Shown piece after piece: positions 1-12,094 of a DNA stretch of 64,000 nt (positions are counted from its first letter, which is position 1; every line of letters begins with the position of its first letter). Source of the DNA: Dermatemys mawii (taxonomy: Eukaryota > Chordata > Testudines > Dermatemydidae). Where the stretch lies: NCBI GenBank assembly GCA_007922305.1, contig ML677364.1, forward strand, positions 22,365,326 to 22,429,325. The letters are read 5' to 3'. A program made the position numbers and the translations under genes. Under the pieces are notes generated by a model. The model searched no databases. It was not told where the DNA came from and saw only the letters and a program-made list of their open reading frames with translations.

Positions 1-499
1 ACTTGAAAAGCAGTTCCAGTTCCCCTCTTTAAACACACAGCAAATATAGAAAAGATTCACTATAGCTTTTTGAATCGAGCAAGACACTGCTGTTATGTGG
101 TGTTAGAGCATATTCAGCTGTAGGGTGTAAGACACACTATAGAGGTAGCTAAAAGGAGAGGAGCTTGGAATGAAATAGTCTGTGTAAGCCCCAGAATGCT
201 CAGTGTTGCATTATTAACTCCCTAGCATAGATGGTCAAAGCTGCTGTAAGTCATGTGTCTCTTTCCAGTTTTCAATCACTGGTAAGCTGCAGTGCAAATC
301 ACAGCTGCTTGTGGTTTTTTCAGTCAACACTAGAGGTTTGCACAGGTGCAGGTAAACTTGTGGCCTGCCTCCTATTGCTGAAATACCCAGTGTAGATAAG
401 GCCTTGTGCTCCTTTTGCTGCAAAAATAAAAAATTCCTAACTTAACAATGACCACCCTCTTTTTGTGTGTGTTTTTTGGGGGGGTCTTGATATATGTAG

Positions 500-597
500 C
501 ATCATCCAAATCTGAAGGTTCACCATCTCAACGTCATGAAAATGCAGCCAAAAAACCTGAAGAGAAGAAGGAAGTCCTCAGACCCAACAAGCCTGCT
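500..597 (+). CDS. TNIK: TNIK coding exon A (first in window)
   Basis: This exon encodes the lysine- and glutamate-rich part of the intermediate region ([20 protein letters not shown] and on to RPNKPA). The acceptor AG is at 498-499 and the donor GTAAGT starts at 598. It starts in phase: two bases complete a codon split with the upstream exon, which is outside the window, followed by 32 whole codons. The acceptor tract is short and interrupted by G runs (a poly-G stretch around 478-484), so it looks weaker than most in this gene. It joins exon B in phase 0. Confidence 0.93.
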
Positions 598-1607
598 GTA
601 AGTTAAACTCAGCTGTGCTAGTTATCTGATTTTTCACTTGATGTTAGAAGGTCCATTACAAACACTTACATGCCGAATCCAAACATTACGAGTGAATTAG
701 AGATTCGGTTTGGCAGTTATATACTATACTATGAAGTTTTAAGCATTTAAATGTACTTTATTTGCTTCTTGAATTTTTGTGTTTTCTCATTTTCCTCCTT
801 TCAAACTTCTCCTTCCGTCCTGTGTACTCTTCATGTGGCTGGACCAATGATGATTCATATGACCCAACCATACCACTGCTATGCTGAATGGTGCAGGGAG
901 AAGTGGTAAGCACTTAGCTATTACAATCGAATGCCACAGCATATATTTTTTTTATTTTTTGCAGTTATCTTCATTACATTTTGCACCTTTGGTATCTAAG
1001 AGGTGAGAGTAGAGGCTTCCATTGGATCCATCTGAATCAAAATCTATGAATCCGTTGCTTATTCTAACATTGCCATAGCACTCAAATGCTCCAATCAAAT
1101 GAAGTCCTTTAAAGGAAGATGGTGGCTCCCATCCCATCATTTTATGAACTATGTGAAATATTTAATGCAACCTGTGTTCAGCTGAGCGGACAGCTCAGTA
1201 AATTTAGGCTGTCTTACAACTTTAGTGCCAAAATTTCCATGCACTGTAGCTTGTCAATGTGCAGAGCAGTCGGGGAGGGAAAATGATGGACTCCTTTAAA
1301 CAATGTATTACAGTGTGTTCATTGCTCTATCAGGTCTAGTGGGAGCAAGAGGGGACAAAGACCTGCATAGTCTTAAATTTCTAGAGTTTTGATTTTTTTT
1401 AAATTTTCCAGTAAAACTCAAAGAAATCAGTAAACCAACAACAACAAATACACAAACTGACCTGTTGCTGGGAACTATGGAAGTGCTGCAGCAAACTGAT
1501 CAAACCTGGTCCCCACAGCTGTTATGTTGCCTCTCCTCCTCTGTGATCTGCAGCCTTACTGTTGCATTTCATATTCTTCTTTTCCCCCTTTGTCTCATTC
1601 TCATTAG

Positions 1608-1783
1608 GATTTAACCGCCTTGGCAAAGGAATTGCGAGCTGTAGAGGATGTGCGACCTCCACACAAGGTGACAGACTATTCATCGTCCAGTGAAGAGTCG
1701 GGGACAACAGACGAGGAGGATGACGATATGGAACAAGAAGGAGCAGATGAATCTACGTCTGGGCCAGAGGATGCCAGAGCTGT
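1608..1783 (+). CDS. TNIK: TNIK coding exon B, acidic linker
   Basis: The exon starts with [18 protein letters not shown] and continues through a phosphoserine-type acidic run ([16 protein letters not shown]) to GPEDARA. The acceptor AG is at 1606-1607. Two GT dinucleotides compete at the 3' end. Ending at 1783, with donor GTTAGT, leaves two bases that pair with the single leading base of exon C and keep the frame (a Val codon at the junction). Ending at 1781 would break the frame. If the intron were retained, the frame would stay open to a stop at about 1941. The acidic stretch is expected to be unstructured; nothing catalytic is encoded here. Confidence 0.95.
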
Positions 1784-2372
1784 GTTAGTTGTTCTGTGTT
1801 TTTTCTATTTTGTGTGGCTATGGGGAAAATACCTCAATGTATGTTTCATTCATCAGCCCTCTTTTATGAAGATAGTATTCAAGAGTCCATCAAAAGTACT
1901 TAGCAGTCACTTACTGCTCACGTTTCTGAAATACATAGAGTAACATCTTCAAAAATGTTCCGTTTTCAAAAGTGACTTTAGCATTTCATCTAAGCGCCTT
2001 TGAAAGTCAATGGGCAAGTGCCTAAATCATTTTTAAAAATAAGACTTAAGCTCCTAAATTACTTTGGCACCATTTGAAAATTTGATCCTTTAAATCTTAA
2101 CATTTGTCTTATGTTACTAGAAACCAAACTATGGTGGTGTATGTCATTCCCTTCCCTCATTTGCATAATATAAAAGGTGAAGAATTGTTTTTAGTAATTT
2201 TATGATTTGTTTCTTGAAGAAGCTTTTCTGTGATGATTTATGTCAATATTCCACTTTGGATGCTGCTGTAAATAATCTATGACATGCACTTGATATGACT
2301 ACATAAAGATGGAACTAAAAAAGAAATGCTATGGGGTTATTTTATCCAAATTATTTCTTGCTTGATGCATAG

Positions 2373-2493
2373 ATCAACTCTGAATCTGAGCAATGGTGAA
2401 ACAGAGTCAGTGAAAACCATGATTGTCCACGATGACGTGGAGAGTGAACCTGCCATGACGCCTTCCAAGGAGGGTACTTTAATCGTCCGACAG
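2373..2493 (+). CDS. TNIK: TNIK coding exon C
   Basis: One base completes the split codon from exon B, then 40 codons read [20 protein letters not shown] and on to EGTLIVRQ. The acceptor AG is at 2371-2372 and the donor GTATTG follows at 2494. The segment belongs to the intermediate region between kinase and CNH domains, rich in acidic and hydroxyl residues. It ends in phase 0, so exon D (64 whole codons) could be included or skipped without a frameshift. The surrounding introns are short (589 and 1110 bp). Confidence 0.96.
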
Positions 2494-3603
2494 GTATTGT
2501 ATTTCCTTCCCTGCACAGTGCTGTGCCTTTATTGTGATCATTAATCCACTTGTTCATTCACCCATGCTGTTTCTACATTATATTTGTTGTCCGTGTTATC
2601 AAGACATAGATGTAGCATATTTTGGATATGCAGAGACTTGATGCATGCAGAGAAAAGGATAGCCTCCACCCCTTGCTGCTACTGTTTTGCATGCCTTGCA
2701 ATCACATCCATTATAGCACCACGCAGAGCACCTCAAAGTCTGTGTCTAAAAAGTGATAGAAAAGCTGCAGGTGTGTGAAGAAAGCACTCAGCACAGAAGA
2801 ACTTAACCTGGTTTTATGGTAGAACCAGATGTTGGATCTTGGACTGAGAAGGGGCTGAGGGAAAAGTGCTCAATTCTTTTAACTACTTTAAGCCTAAAGA
2901 CAAGAACATACTAACAAAAGAGCAAGTTAGCAAACTAGTGGTGCCAGGGACTTGGGAGGGAACGTTATAAGGTGCAGGGCTTATGCAGTGCAGTGACTGT
3001 GGATGGCTCTAGGTGTGTTGTTTGGTTTCCTTCTATTCTGAAATGTTATATCTTTATGACTGTGAAGATGATGCTTCCTTGGGTATTAAACTAGCTCATT
3101 TGTTAATGAGTCTGTCAGCTCCTAGGACTTCCTCAGTAATCACATTCTTGAGTTTTGCAACTGAATGTAATTTTTTTAGTTGAACCCTTTGGATTGCTAA
3201 TTAAGATTTCATGGTGACTGTTTAAATAGCTAGATTAGGGAATTCACCAGATTTCAAGTTTTGATCAGAACATGACTCAAGTTAGAATTAAATAAAATGA
3301 TGGCAAACAACAAACACGGAGAGCTTTTCCATTTAGGAGCAGCATAGACTTACTGGCCCAATAATTCTTCTGGTAAAGGAGCTGGCCTTGCACGTGAATC
3401 AGATTAAGTGAGAGGCTCAGTTCTCCTTGCCAGAGGTGGAGTATTTACTGAGTTCTGGAAGCTCAGCACACTTCTAACCCAGGCATCAAAGCATAGGATA
3501 TTGGTACATTTGGAAAAAAAGAGAGAGAGAGTAGATAAAGCTGATAGGGATGAAAGCCTTAAGCAGCACTTGAGCAAGACAAGTGTGCCTGTTTTTTCTG
3601 CAG

Positions 3604-3795
3604 AGTACAGTTGACACAAAGCGTACCAGCCATCATGAGAGCAATGGCTTTGCCGGTCGCATTCACCTCTTGCCAGATCTCTTACAGCAAAGCCATTCCT
3701 CCTCCACTTCTTCCACCTCCTCCTCCCCATCCTCCAGCCAGCCGACACCCATCATGTCCCCACAGACACCCCAGGACAAGCTAACTACTAATGAG
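3604..3795 (+). CDS. TNIK: TNIK coding exon D, Ser/Thr-rich
   Basis: Exactly 64 codons lie between CTGCAG (ending 3603) and donor GTATGT (from 3796). The product starts STVDTKRTSHHESNGFAGRI and then has a low-complexity serine run (SSSTSSTSSSPSSSQPTP) before TPQDKLTTNE. Both exon ends are phase 0, so it behaves as a cassette that could be skipped without changing frame. Whether it is skipped in this animal cannot be seen from DNA. The serine run is compatible with multisite phosphorylation in the linker ahead of the CNH domain; that role is inference. Confidence 0.96.
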
Positions 3796-6388
3796 GTATG
3801 TCTTGCACCACAGCTGGCTGCTTTCTTAGGGTTATTCCAGTATTGCCTAATAGCTAGTTTGCAGAGGAACTCCAGCCAATCTTCCCCTGCTTTTTTCTGT
3901 CACTTTTCTCCCACCCCCAAAATAACACATTTCAGTGCTGTGTGAAAAGCCCTTAACGCTAGATCAGTTTTACCCCAAACTTGCTAGTTTACTGTTTTTG
4001 CTTTCTACAGCGAGTCATTAATTGCATGGCATTTGTTTAAACTTGATGACCATATATTCAGACAAGTGTGTGTGTGGGGGGGTGTTTTCGCTCTTTTAAT
4101 TTTTGTATTTTGGGAAGGGGTAGTTGCAAGGAATCTGCTGGGATTTTAATAATATTTAAATCAACCCTGGTTATTTTGTCTTGATTTTTGCCATTTAAAA
4201 AAAGGAGCAAATAGCTAGGCATGTGCAAGTAACTCGTGCAAACTACCAGCACAGGATAGGAAGCTAGTTTCAGCCTCATTGAAGGATTTTACTCTTTGAA
4301 ATTGCCACATGGGGTTGGTGACCATTTCAGGAAAGCTAGGTTGTTTGGGGTATTAGTTGTTTGGAGTACTGTAGTACAGGAGCTCTTCAGGCTTTTAAGG
4401 TCTAGTTGTGCTATGAAAAATGACCATGGAAAAATGACTGCTGCTTATTCTCCAAGTCTGCTCTCTCTCTCTAGTTGGAGTCCTATCTGAGGACTTCAGT
4501 GTTCCAGAATTTTACTCCTGTTATCTTTTCTGGCTCTTCAGTGCTAAGAAGAACTGTGTTTCATTCTTATAAACCAACAAGAGAATTGTTCATTAAATCC
4601 CAGTTATATAGTCAGTCCTTGTACTTTTGCGACTCTTTGAAGGTGATGGGGATGCACAGATGTGAATGAATTTGTCCTGCACATCCTGTAATGCTGGTGA
4701 TGAGGAATGCGAAGGAGGGCACCCAGGATGACTTTCAGTTTCCAGGTTGAACAGGCAGGCCTGGCATTTAGAGAAAACATCTTTAGACTTGTAAACAAGT
4801 TTGATGTAGAGTCAACCAGTCACTATAAATGTGCAACAACGTGCTGCTGCTTCTCAGAATAAAACTGAACTTTAAACACACAGGTGCTTTGACATCGGTG
4901 CCAGGATGAGGTATTCTGTGTACAGTTACAAAAGAATCTGAGTTAATGGTGATGCACAATTTTCACAATAGGATGAAAAGCACTCGTGAAACATATTAAA
5001 CTATGTAACCACAAGCATTCATTTTGTCACAGATGTTCAGTCTGTGTAATGCTTGTCATTCTTCATTTTCAGTGTGCTTCACTAGTCTTTAGTATATTTT
5101 TGTAAAAATATATTCTGACAGATTACATAGACCAGTTCAGTGATTCAAGGATATATCTGTTCATTACTTTGTTCTAAGCGACAAACAAGAAGGGTTCAAT
5201 GAATTTAGCTCAAACTGAGTTTTGCTAAGGAGGCTATGGCAGTTGTTTGTGTTGGCATTGAAGTTAGTGATAGTATTGTGTTTGAAAATATTTTGCTTTG
5301 CAGAAAAGTTCAGTTTGATTAAGCCCAATAATTATATTTGGTGAGGAAGTTGGCAGTTTAGAGAGGACAGGCTTTAGGTTGGTTAACAGTGAAGGAGCTC
5401 CTCCCATGTTGTTTGCAAAGGCATAAAACAAGCTGAGCAGAGACACATTTCTTTTGTCCACAATAACTTCACACGCACAGAGAAACACACTCGCACTTTG
5501 TAATTGTTTTTTATTTGTGCCATTCTGCTTTAATGTGCAATGTTATCACTGTAACACTTAACTCACTAAACTGCAAGGATTTTTCAGTCATTCCATCTCC
5601 ACTTTTAACAGTTCATTGTTTCATTTGTCTTTCTCCCTGTTTTTGTGTTTAGAATACAAAACTAAATAAAGTACCAGTGCTTTTCTCAACTACATATTCA
5701 TAGCTTCATATCACTGTTTACTGCACCTTTCACACTAATGAGCCCCTTGTTTGATACAGGTGTAATATTTGCTATATGAAATGATGGTGGAAGAAACTGC
5801 TGGAGCTTTCTGGCAAGAGGCTCAGTTTAAAAAAAACTAAATTAGAGAATTAACATGAAGTACCAGACATTGAAATTTCATTAATCATAGAAATGAATGC
5901 CTGATCCCAGATTCTTTAGATGTTGTTGCCCAAACTAAGAGTCCAAATTCCATAACATATTAAACAAGCTCATTTCAGGAGATGCATAACAAATAGAAGT
6001 TTGTAGTGGGCAGTACACAAATAGAAAATTAAAATATGGAATGAAGTAGTGCTAGCTTCTAATAACTTCATAAGTACCATACATATTTTAACCGATGATA
6101 AGGTGACATTCCCTTACTTTGTGCCTGTTTGTAGTGACCATTCCTCAAACATCGCCTTTAAAATCTGAGTTAATAGGGGTGAAGAACACACTGACTACAT
6201 GTAGCAGTAATGTGTGAAATGTGCATCTATAGTGCCTGCCATATGTATATAGGAAGTATAGAAGGTTGGGAGTGGGTGGGAAAGGGCTTCAGAAAAACAG
6301 TAAAATTCTGTAGTGGCTTAGAAATGTTCATTGTTATCATCACTTTTTGTTGTCATTTATATTAATAAAGTTGAAATTTACATTGCAG
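3796..6388 (+). other. TNIK intron D-E, no recognisable feature
   Basis: AT-rich intronic sequence of 2593 bp. I see a short GT/G run near 4064-4083 and no repeat family, RNA gene or extra exon that I can support. Short open frames on both strands have no recognisable homology. Confidence 0.6.
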
Positions 6389-6506
6389 ACTCAGTCCGCT
6401 AGTAACACACTCCAGAAACACAAATCTTCCTCCTCCTTTACACCTTTTATAGACCCCAGATTACTACAGATTTCTCCATCTAGTGGAACAACTGTGACTT
6501 CTGTGG
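6389..6506 (+). CDS. TNIK: TNIK coding exon E
   Basis: Reads [20 protein letters not shown] and on to [18 protein letters not shown], a segment diagnostic for TNIK within its family. The acceptor TTGCAG ends at 6388 and the donor GTAAGT starts at 6507. It has 39 codons plus one base of a Val codon completed in exon F. It follows a 2593-bp intron in which I see no other exon, and precedes a short 279-bp intron. Confidence 0.96.
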
Positions 6507-6785
6507 GTAAGTAATGTAGATGCAAGAAGACAACTGAAAAAAAAAAAAAAGGTTCAGTGACTTGAGTTGCCCTTCGAAGTAGTTTAGAATGTTTCCATCA
6601 TGCTTGTTACTTGATTTGCACTGGATTGCATAGTTTATTTCCTTTTTCCATTTACATTTCTTACAAAAAGAAAGACTTGCTTAATATTATCAGTTACTGG
6701 TCTGGGTTATTCAACAGAAAGTATATGGTAAATATTGGGCATTTAGAAGATAGTATTACATGTACTTTATTTTTTTTTTTTCCAG

Positions 6786-6956
6786 TGGGATTTTCTAGTG
6801 AAGCCATGAGGTCAGAGGCAATAAGGCAAGATCCCACCAGGAAGGGATCAGTTGTCAATGTGAATCCTACCAATACACGACCACAAAGTGACACCCCAGA
6901 GATTCGCAAATACAAGAAGAGATTCAATTCTGAGATTTTGTGTGCTGCCTTATGGG
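6786..6956 (+). CDS. TNIK: TNIK coding exon F, start of CNH domain
   Basis: Encodes [20 protein letters not shown] and on through [21 protein letters not shown], then enters the CNH domain at [11 protein letters not shown] (about residue 282 of the window product). A long T tract ending in CCAG at 6785 is the acceptor and GTAATG at 6957 the donor. It begins and ends with split codons (two bases in, one base out) that match exons E and G. The SSEAMRSE stretch is where I would expect most divergence from mammals; the rest looks strongly conserved, judged from memory of the family. Confidence 0.96.
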
Positions 6957-8134
6957 GTAATGTATATCAGTGTCCCTCCCTTCCCTCCTCTCCACCTCTT
7001 ATTTCCATGTTTTTCTTTATCATTTAGTGTGATTGATTTTATGAACTCTCTCTCTAAGTGCATGAAGAATGAGAGGGATTTGTACTGCAGCAATTATCCA
7101 GTGTTCAAATAAGACATAGATTACAACACATGGAGGGATGGAAGGTTGTCTCTTATAACTTCTTGGTGTCTATGAAAATAGTTTTGCAGCTCAGAGCCCC
7201 TTGTATAAGCGTAATGGGGTCTAGACTGTTGATAAATTCATTTAAGTAGCAAGAACAAATGTGTCTGGTATTTTGGAATATTTACATAGTAATCAAAGCT
7301 CAGTCTGATGTCATCAGTGAGATCTGGTCACTATTGTGCTTATGATGTGGCTATTCTGAGGTCTGGCTCGATGCAAATTCTGACTGGTATAATCTCAGAA
7401 TTGAATAATAATCATTCAAAATGTTGTCAGCCAATTGGGATGTTCTTTTCAACTTTTTAAACCTCTTTTTAGTATACATCTGCAGTTTTTGTGGGGTTAT
7501 GGTAATCGTTGCTGTGCATTTTGTGTCAGTACAAAGTTGTTAGGTTAATAATAGGTTCCAAAAGGGTATTGTTATTGATTTTGCTTCTCAGAATTCTTGC
7601 TGACAAATCAAAGGGCTTGATGAGAATGTATTTCATATTATAACTTTTATATTAGTGATTTCACATCAGTTTAGTTGGAATCGAATAATTACCTAGGGAG
7701 GATAGGGCAAGTAACTAGAAAACTTCTGTTTGAGACATTCTCTTCCAAGCTCTGCTCAGTGCCTTTGGGGTTAAGATCATGGGGTGCCAATGTGCCATGT
7801 CCAGTTATGGCTCTTAATTACCTTGTTCCAGAGAAGGATTGGTCTAATGCCCATTTACTACCTGGATATGCTCCCTACACCCAGGGTGGTTTTGTAGAGG
7901 AGTCATCTTCACTGGCTTTATAGCAGCAGAAAAATTGCCTGTGCCATGAGAATTCAACACTGGCCACACTAATTGCCAGAATCCTGTCCTTTTGATACTG
8001 ATATCTGTTTTAACACTTTAAAAGAAAAACATTACACAGTTGTGAATGTTGAAAAAGCTGGAGGAGAAAGAGTTGGTCCTTTCCCAAAGTCATGTGATTA
8101 GTAGGTTAAGTGTGGGGCTGCTGTAATAATTTCA

Positions 8135-8300
8135 TTTACATAGCACTTTACAAGTTATGATGGGTAGGTAAATATTATTCGCTATTTTACAGGAGATGCT
8201 CAGAGAAGTAAAATGACTTGCTCAGTGTTTTTTGTACATAAACTAGACTCAAAATCTAGGTCTCCTGGTTTTATACTTACTCTGCTAAATCACAGTTGTC
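8135..8300 (-). repeat. MIR-like SINE relic, antisense
   Basis: The order of motifs follows an inverted MIR: a phrase on cells 'ttacaggagatgctcagag', then 'aatgacttgctcag', then 'aatctaggtctcctgg'. These correspond to the conserved core of MIR read on the opposite strand. The copy is diverged and its ends are approximate. Confidence 0.55.
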
Positions 8301-8627
8301 CACAAGCAAGACTCTTAGCCTTCATCTGACTGTTTCTCCATCTATAAAATAGGGGGCAATGATGTTTACTAGGTCTGAAAACATGCGTGATTTAAGATGC
8401 TGGTAGGTAGATAGATATTCGTTCTCATTCTGCGTATTGGGAAACTAGCTCAGCAAAGCTCTCTTATTGCAATTTTTTCAAACCTGGGTGTCTGAACTTA
8501 GTGATACTCAGAACATTTGAAAGTTAAGACATTTAGGTGCTTAAAGATGTGTTCAGGCTTGATAGTTTGAGATAGTTTATCTTAACAACTTGCCTGGAAA
8601 GCACAGTCGTCTAGATAGACAGACATA

Positions 8628-8768
8628 AAAACGACGAGTCTGGTGGCATCTTAAAGACTAACCGATTTATTCGGGTATAAGCTTTTGTGGGTAAAAAACC
8701 CACTACTTCAGACGCATGGAGTGAAAATTACAGATGCAGGCATAATTGCACTGACTCATGAAGAGAGA
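8628..8768. repeat. Interspersed repeat of the 'cttaaagactaac' family
   Basis: Contains GTCTGGTGGCATCTTAAAGA, a run of CTAACCGATTTATTCGGG, then TATAAGCTTTTGTGGGTAAA and CCCACTACTTCAGACGCATG. The same modules, in the same order but different detail, occur in the hairpin repeat at 29872-30100. I recognise this as a very common interspersed family in turtle genomes but cannot assign a class name with confidence. Confidence 0.6.
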
Positions 8769-8794
8769 GGCTAGATTGACAGATGAGACCTGGA

Positions 8795-8930
8795 TTCTAA
8801 TCTTGGCTCTGACACCACCTAGCTTCATCTGTTTCACTTTACATTTCTAGACTAGTTTTGCTATCTGTAAAGCAAGGATAATTATATTTACCTTCTTCAT
8901 GAGTACATGCTTGTAAAGTGTTATCTTCAA
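8795..8930 (+). repeat. MIR-like SINE relic, sense
   Basis: Shows the sense MIR order: 'gattctaatcttggctctga', 'caccacctagc', 'tgctatctgtaaagcaagga' and a trailing 'catgcttgtaaagtg'. Diverged, with approximate ends. Sits inside TNIK intron F-G. Confidence 0.5.
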
Positions 8931-10782
8931 AAATAGGAGTATAGCCTGTTATCACCAGATGTGTGTTGGGGGGAAGAAAGGAGGAATGGGAGCCGAAGCA
9001 ATTCCTGTCCAGTATTCATTCTGTAAGGCAATGTGGTTTTGGGGGGCTGTTGCCATTCCAGCACCTCTTCTCAATCAGCTTTATCAAAGTTCGCCAGTGT
9101 CAGTTTTTGCCCGAATGGGGGCTTAATATTTTGATATGCTTTTTGTGTGAATAATTTTCAGTCCAAATTTATCACTTTGTGCAAATGGAAGATGTCAGAG
9201 TGAGAGCGGGGGAAAGAGAGAAGGGAGAATGAAATCACACAAAATAAATTGGGAACAAGTGTAACAAACTTATGTGCTAAACCAAATTGCTCTGCCAGTA
9301 GGGGCTTGGGCCATCACTGGTGCTTAGCACTTTCATGTTTCATTGATCTACATATTTCATTCTTCTGTTGATTTGAAATAAAATCCTCGAGGTATTTTAC
9401 AGCTATATGCACTTTCTTGTTAATCATTTAGACCAAATTCATTCTGGTGTATGTAGGCACATCTTTATTCTCAGTGCATTTGTGCCTACTTACCCCTGCT
9501 AGGAGTTTGGTCCTTGCAGTGCTGAGTATGATAGCTCTTGTAAAGAGAGAGGGGGATTTTATTGCCTTCACTAATTGTAATGAAATGATGTTTAAGGCTG
9601 TAATTTTTATAAGATTCTCTCGGGAAGTTATCTAAATAGTTAAGTTCGATGCTAGTAATACAGACAGACTATCAGAGAAGTAGATGTTCAGTCCCCCAGT
9701 ACAAAAGAAAGTCACTTGTATAATGTACTTGTGGTAGCGGGCACACTTTGAAAAATTAGAACAGCCGAGCTGCAGAGGAAGAAATATAGAGATTTTTCAT
9801 AGGCCTGAATGCAAATACAAAGACATTTTAAAATTTAGGAATTTGTTACCGCTGGTTCACTGCCCATATCAGTTTCTTTAAAAGGGGAGGTGTAAGGAAC
9901 AACTGGCTGTATATAATGGGATGTGAAATGCCTGTCAGAAATGCATGAAGAGTTAAAGACACTACAGAAGAATATGGGCAAGGGTTATAGGGCCCTGACA
10001 CCCCAAAGGGATGGAAAAGACCTTGAATGAGCAAATTTATATGTATGTTTGCTTTTAATCATATAGCATAACCTATACTAAGGACCCTAAATGAATGAAG
10101 ACTCTGTTCAGCATTCTAATGACGAGAACAAATCCGTCAATATTTGCTCTACTAATTAGTGCTATCCTTCTGCTATTGCTACAGTATGATTAGGTACTTT
10201 TCCTAACAGCTTAGAGATAATGATCTTTGAGATGTAGAGAGGAATGTACCTTTTGAAATTACAAGACAGTAATCAATAAAAGCAAGGTACCTGCTGTCTT
10301 AGCATCCTAAAATGCTGCCCTGTTGTGTTTAGATATTGCCATAAATGTAGTTTGCAAGGCTGCCCGCTGTTTCATTGCTGTGTAGCTGAATCAGATCTAC
10401 TGTATGAGTAATGTTCAGTTTAGGATACAAGGCCAAATTAGTCCATGGTGTCATTTTGTTATCACCAGTACACTTAAACCAGGAATTAATTTGGCCTACT
10501 GTGTGACAACTTCTAACTCACAATAGCCATAATTGTATAGCTTTGTGAATTTACCTCTGTTATTTCAACCTGTTTTATTGCATTTAAAAATAATAGCTTT
10601 ATGTTGTGATGTCTAATAAATGTTTGAGGAGGTCTAACAAAGCGAGTCAGAAAATTGGTTTGACTCTCATCCCTTGTGCTGTATTTCAACTGTCCTTTTG
10701 TTCTCTTCACATAATTTGTGGTAATAGCTGTCTGTTACAGTGGCAAGGATTGAAAAATTTAATACTCATCTACTAACCTGCG

Positions 10783-10965
10783 AGGGGAGGGATAGCTCAG
10801 TGGTTTGAGCATTGGCCTGCTAAACCCTGGGTTGTGAGTTCAATCCTTGAGGGGGCCATTTAGGGATCTGGGGCAGAAATCTGTGGATGTGATCATGGCC
10901 TGCATTGTGCAAGAAGTTAGACTAGATGATCATAATGGTTCCTTCTGACCTTAATGTCTATCAGT
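10783..10965 (+). mobile_element. Tortoise tRNA-derived SINE (Cry-type)
   Basis: The head carries pol III promoter boxes: an A box around 10793-10810 (TAGCTCAGTGGTTTGAGC) and a B box at about 10830-10846 (GGTTGTGAGTTCAATCC). A conserved GGGGGCCATTTAGGGATCTG body follows, then a tail with ACTAGATGATCATAATGG and CCTTCTGACC. That tail resembles the 3' end of CR1-type LINEs, as described for tortoise SINEs, which are thought to borrow CR1 machinery. It is a SINE and not a tRNA gene because the acceptor stem and anticodon arm are not preserved. It is the strongest taxonomic marker in the window. Confidence 0.85.
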
Positions 10966-11543
10966 GTGGTGTATGTAAAGGGGGAATATTGAGATCAAGC
11001 ACAATTGATTAAAAACCCCCTTTGTAATAAAGTCTTGTAGAAATAGATAGGGATGAAACCAATAAGATTCTATAAAAATGAAATAGGGTTCTCTTAAAAA
11101 AAAAAATAATCTAAAACCCTATAGTATTTAATGGTGATATATCCTTAAGTTTTAAAAACCACTCTCTAGAATTCAGTCTCAGAAAGATCATTCTAACAAG
11201 TTCTATAGAACGATTTTTAAGCTGTCTTTCTCTATTAAATTCTGCATGACTTCTTTCATAAAGGCCAGACCTTGCTATCTTCAGCTCTTAGGAAGTGGAG
11301 GATGCACCTTGCTCTGGAAGGCTTCCTCTTGCTAGTGTATGTGTGATAAATATGATGTTCCACCTACCTATCCCAGTGAGCACTGGGGCTCTCTGCTACT
11401 CCATCCCTCTGCCAGATGCGCAGACGGAATCAGTGTTGGGTTTGAATACCTAAAGCAATATAAGTTGTTTTGTAAAGCATGACTTAATCAAAATACCTGG
11501 AAAATATGAATTGTAATTTGGGTGTTTTGTTTTTTTAAACTAG

Positions 11544-11687
11544 GAGTGAATTTGTTAGTGGGAACTGAGAGTGGTCTGATGCTGCTAGACAGAAGTGGCC
11601 AGGGGAAGGTTTATCCTCTAATAAATCGAAGACGGTTCCAGCAGATGGATGTACTCGAAGGCCTGAATGTCTTGGTGACAATATCTG
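11544..11687 (+). CDS. TNIK: TNIK coding exon G, CNH domain
   Basis: Encodes the N-terminal CNH strands: [20 protein letters not shown], then [20 protein letters not shown] and NVLVTIS. The acceptor is AACTAG (ending 11543) and the donor GTAATG (from 11688). Both ends split Gly codons that match exons F and H. CNH domains form a beta-propeller-like fold that binds small GTPases; in TNIK the partner is Rap2. The upstream intron (4587 bp) contains a tortoise SINE and MIR-like relics. Confidence 0.97.
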
Positions 11688-12094
11688 GTAATGCTTGTTT
11701 TTCAATGTTGTTTCTCTGAAATCCAGCCCTCACTGAAATTAATGGGAATTTTTGCCATTGACATCTGTGGGCCCAGGATTTTTCAGTCTTCATGCTTTCA
11801 CATTTTTTAACTCTATGAACCAGCTTCCTTACAAAAACACCCCAAACTTCATGCCTTGAAGGAAATTGTTTTTCACACGTTTGGAGGATAACATGATATT
11901 TTATTTTATTTTATTTATTTTTGTTGGGTTTTTGGGAGAGAATAGGTGCAGGAAGTTATAAGTCCTCTTTTGAGTCTAGGTCACTAGAATAATAAATATG
12001 TTGCAGAGCACAGGATATAGGGCTAGCGTGGAAGGAGTGGGAAGAAAGGCAACATAGGTAGGCATGGTGAAATTACTGAAATGATGGAGTAGAT

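Noticed and set aside
10783..10965. A tRNA gene, because of clear A and B boxes
   Set aside because: The cloverleaf is not preserved and a SINE body and CR1-like tail follow; it is a tRNA-derived SINE.
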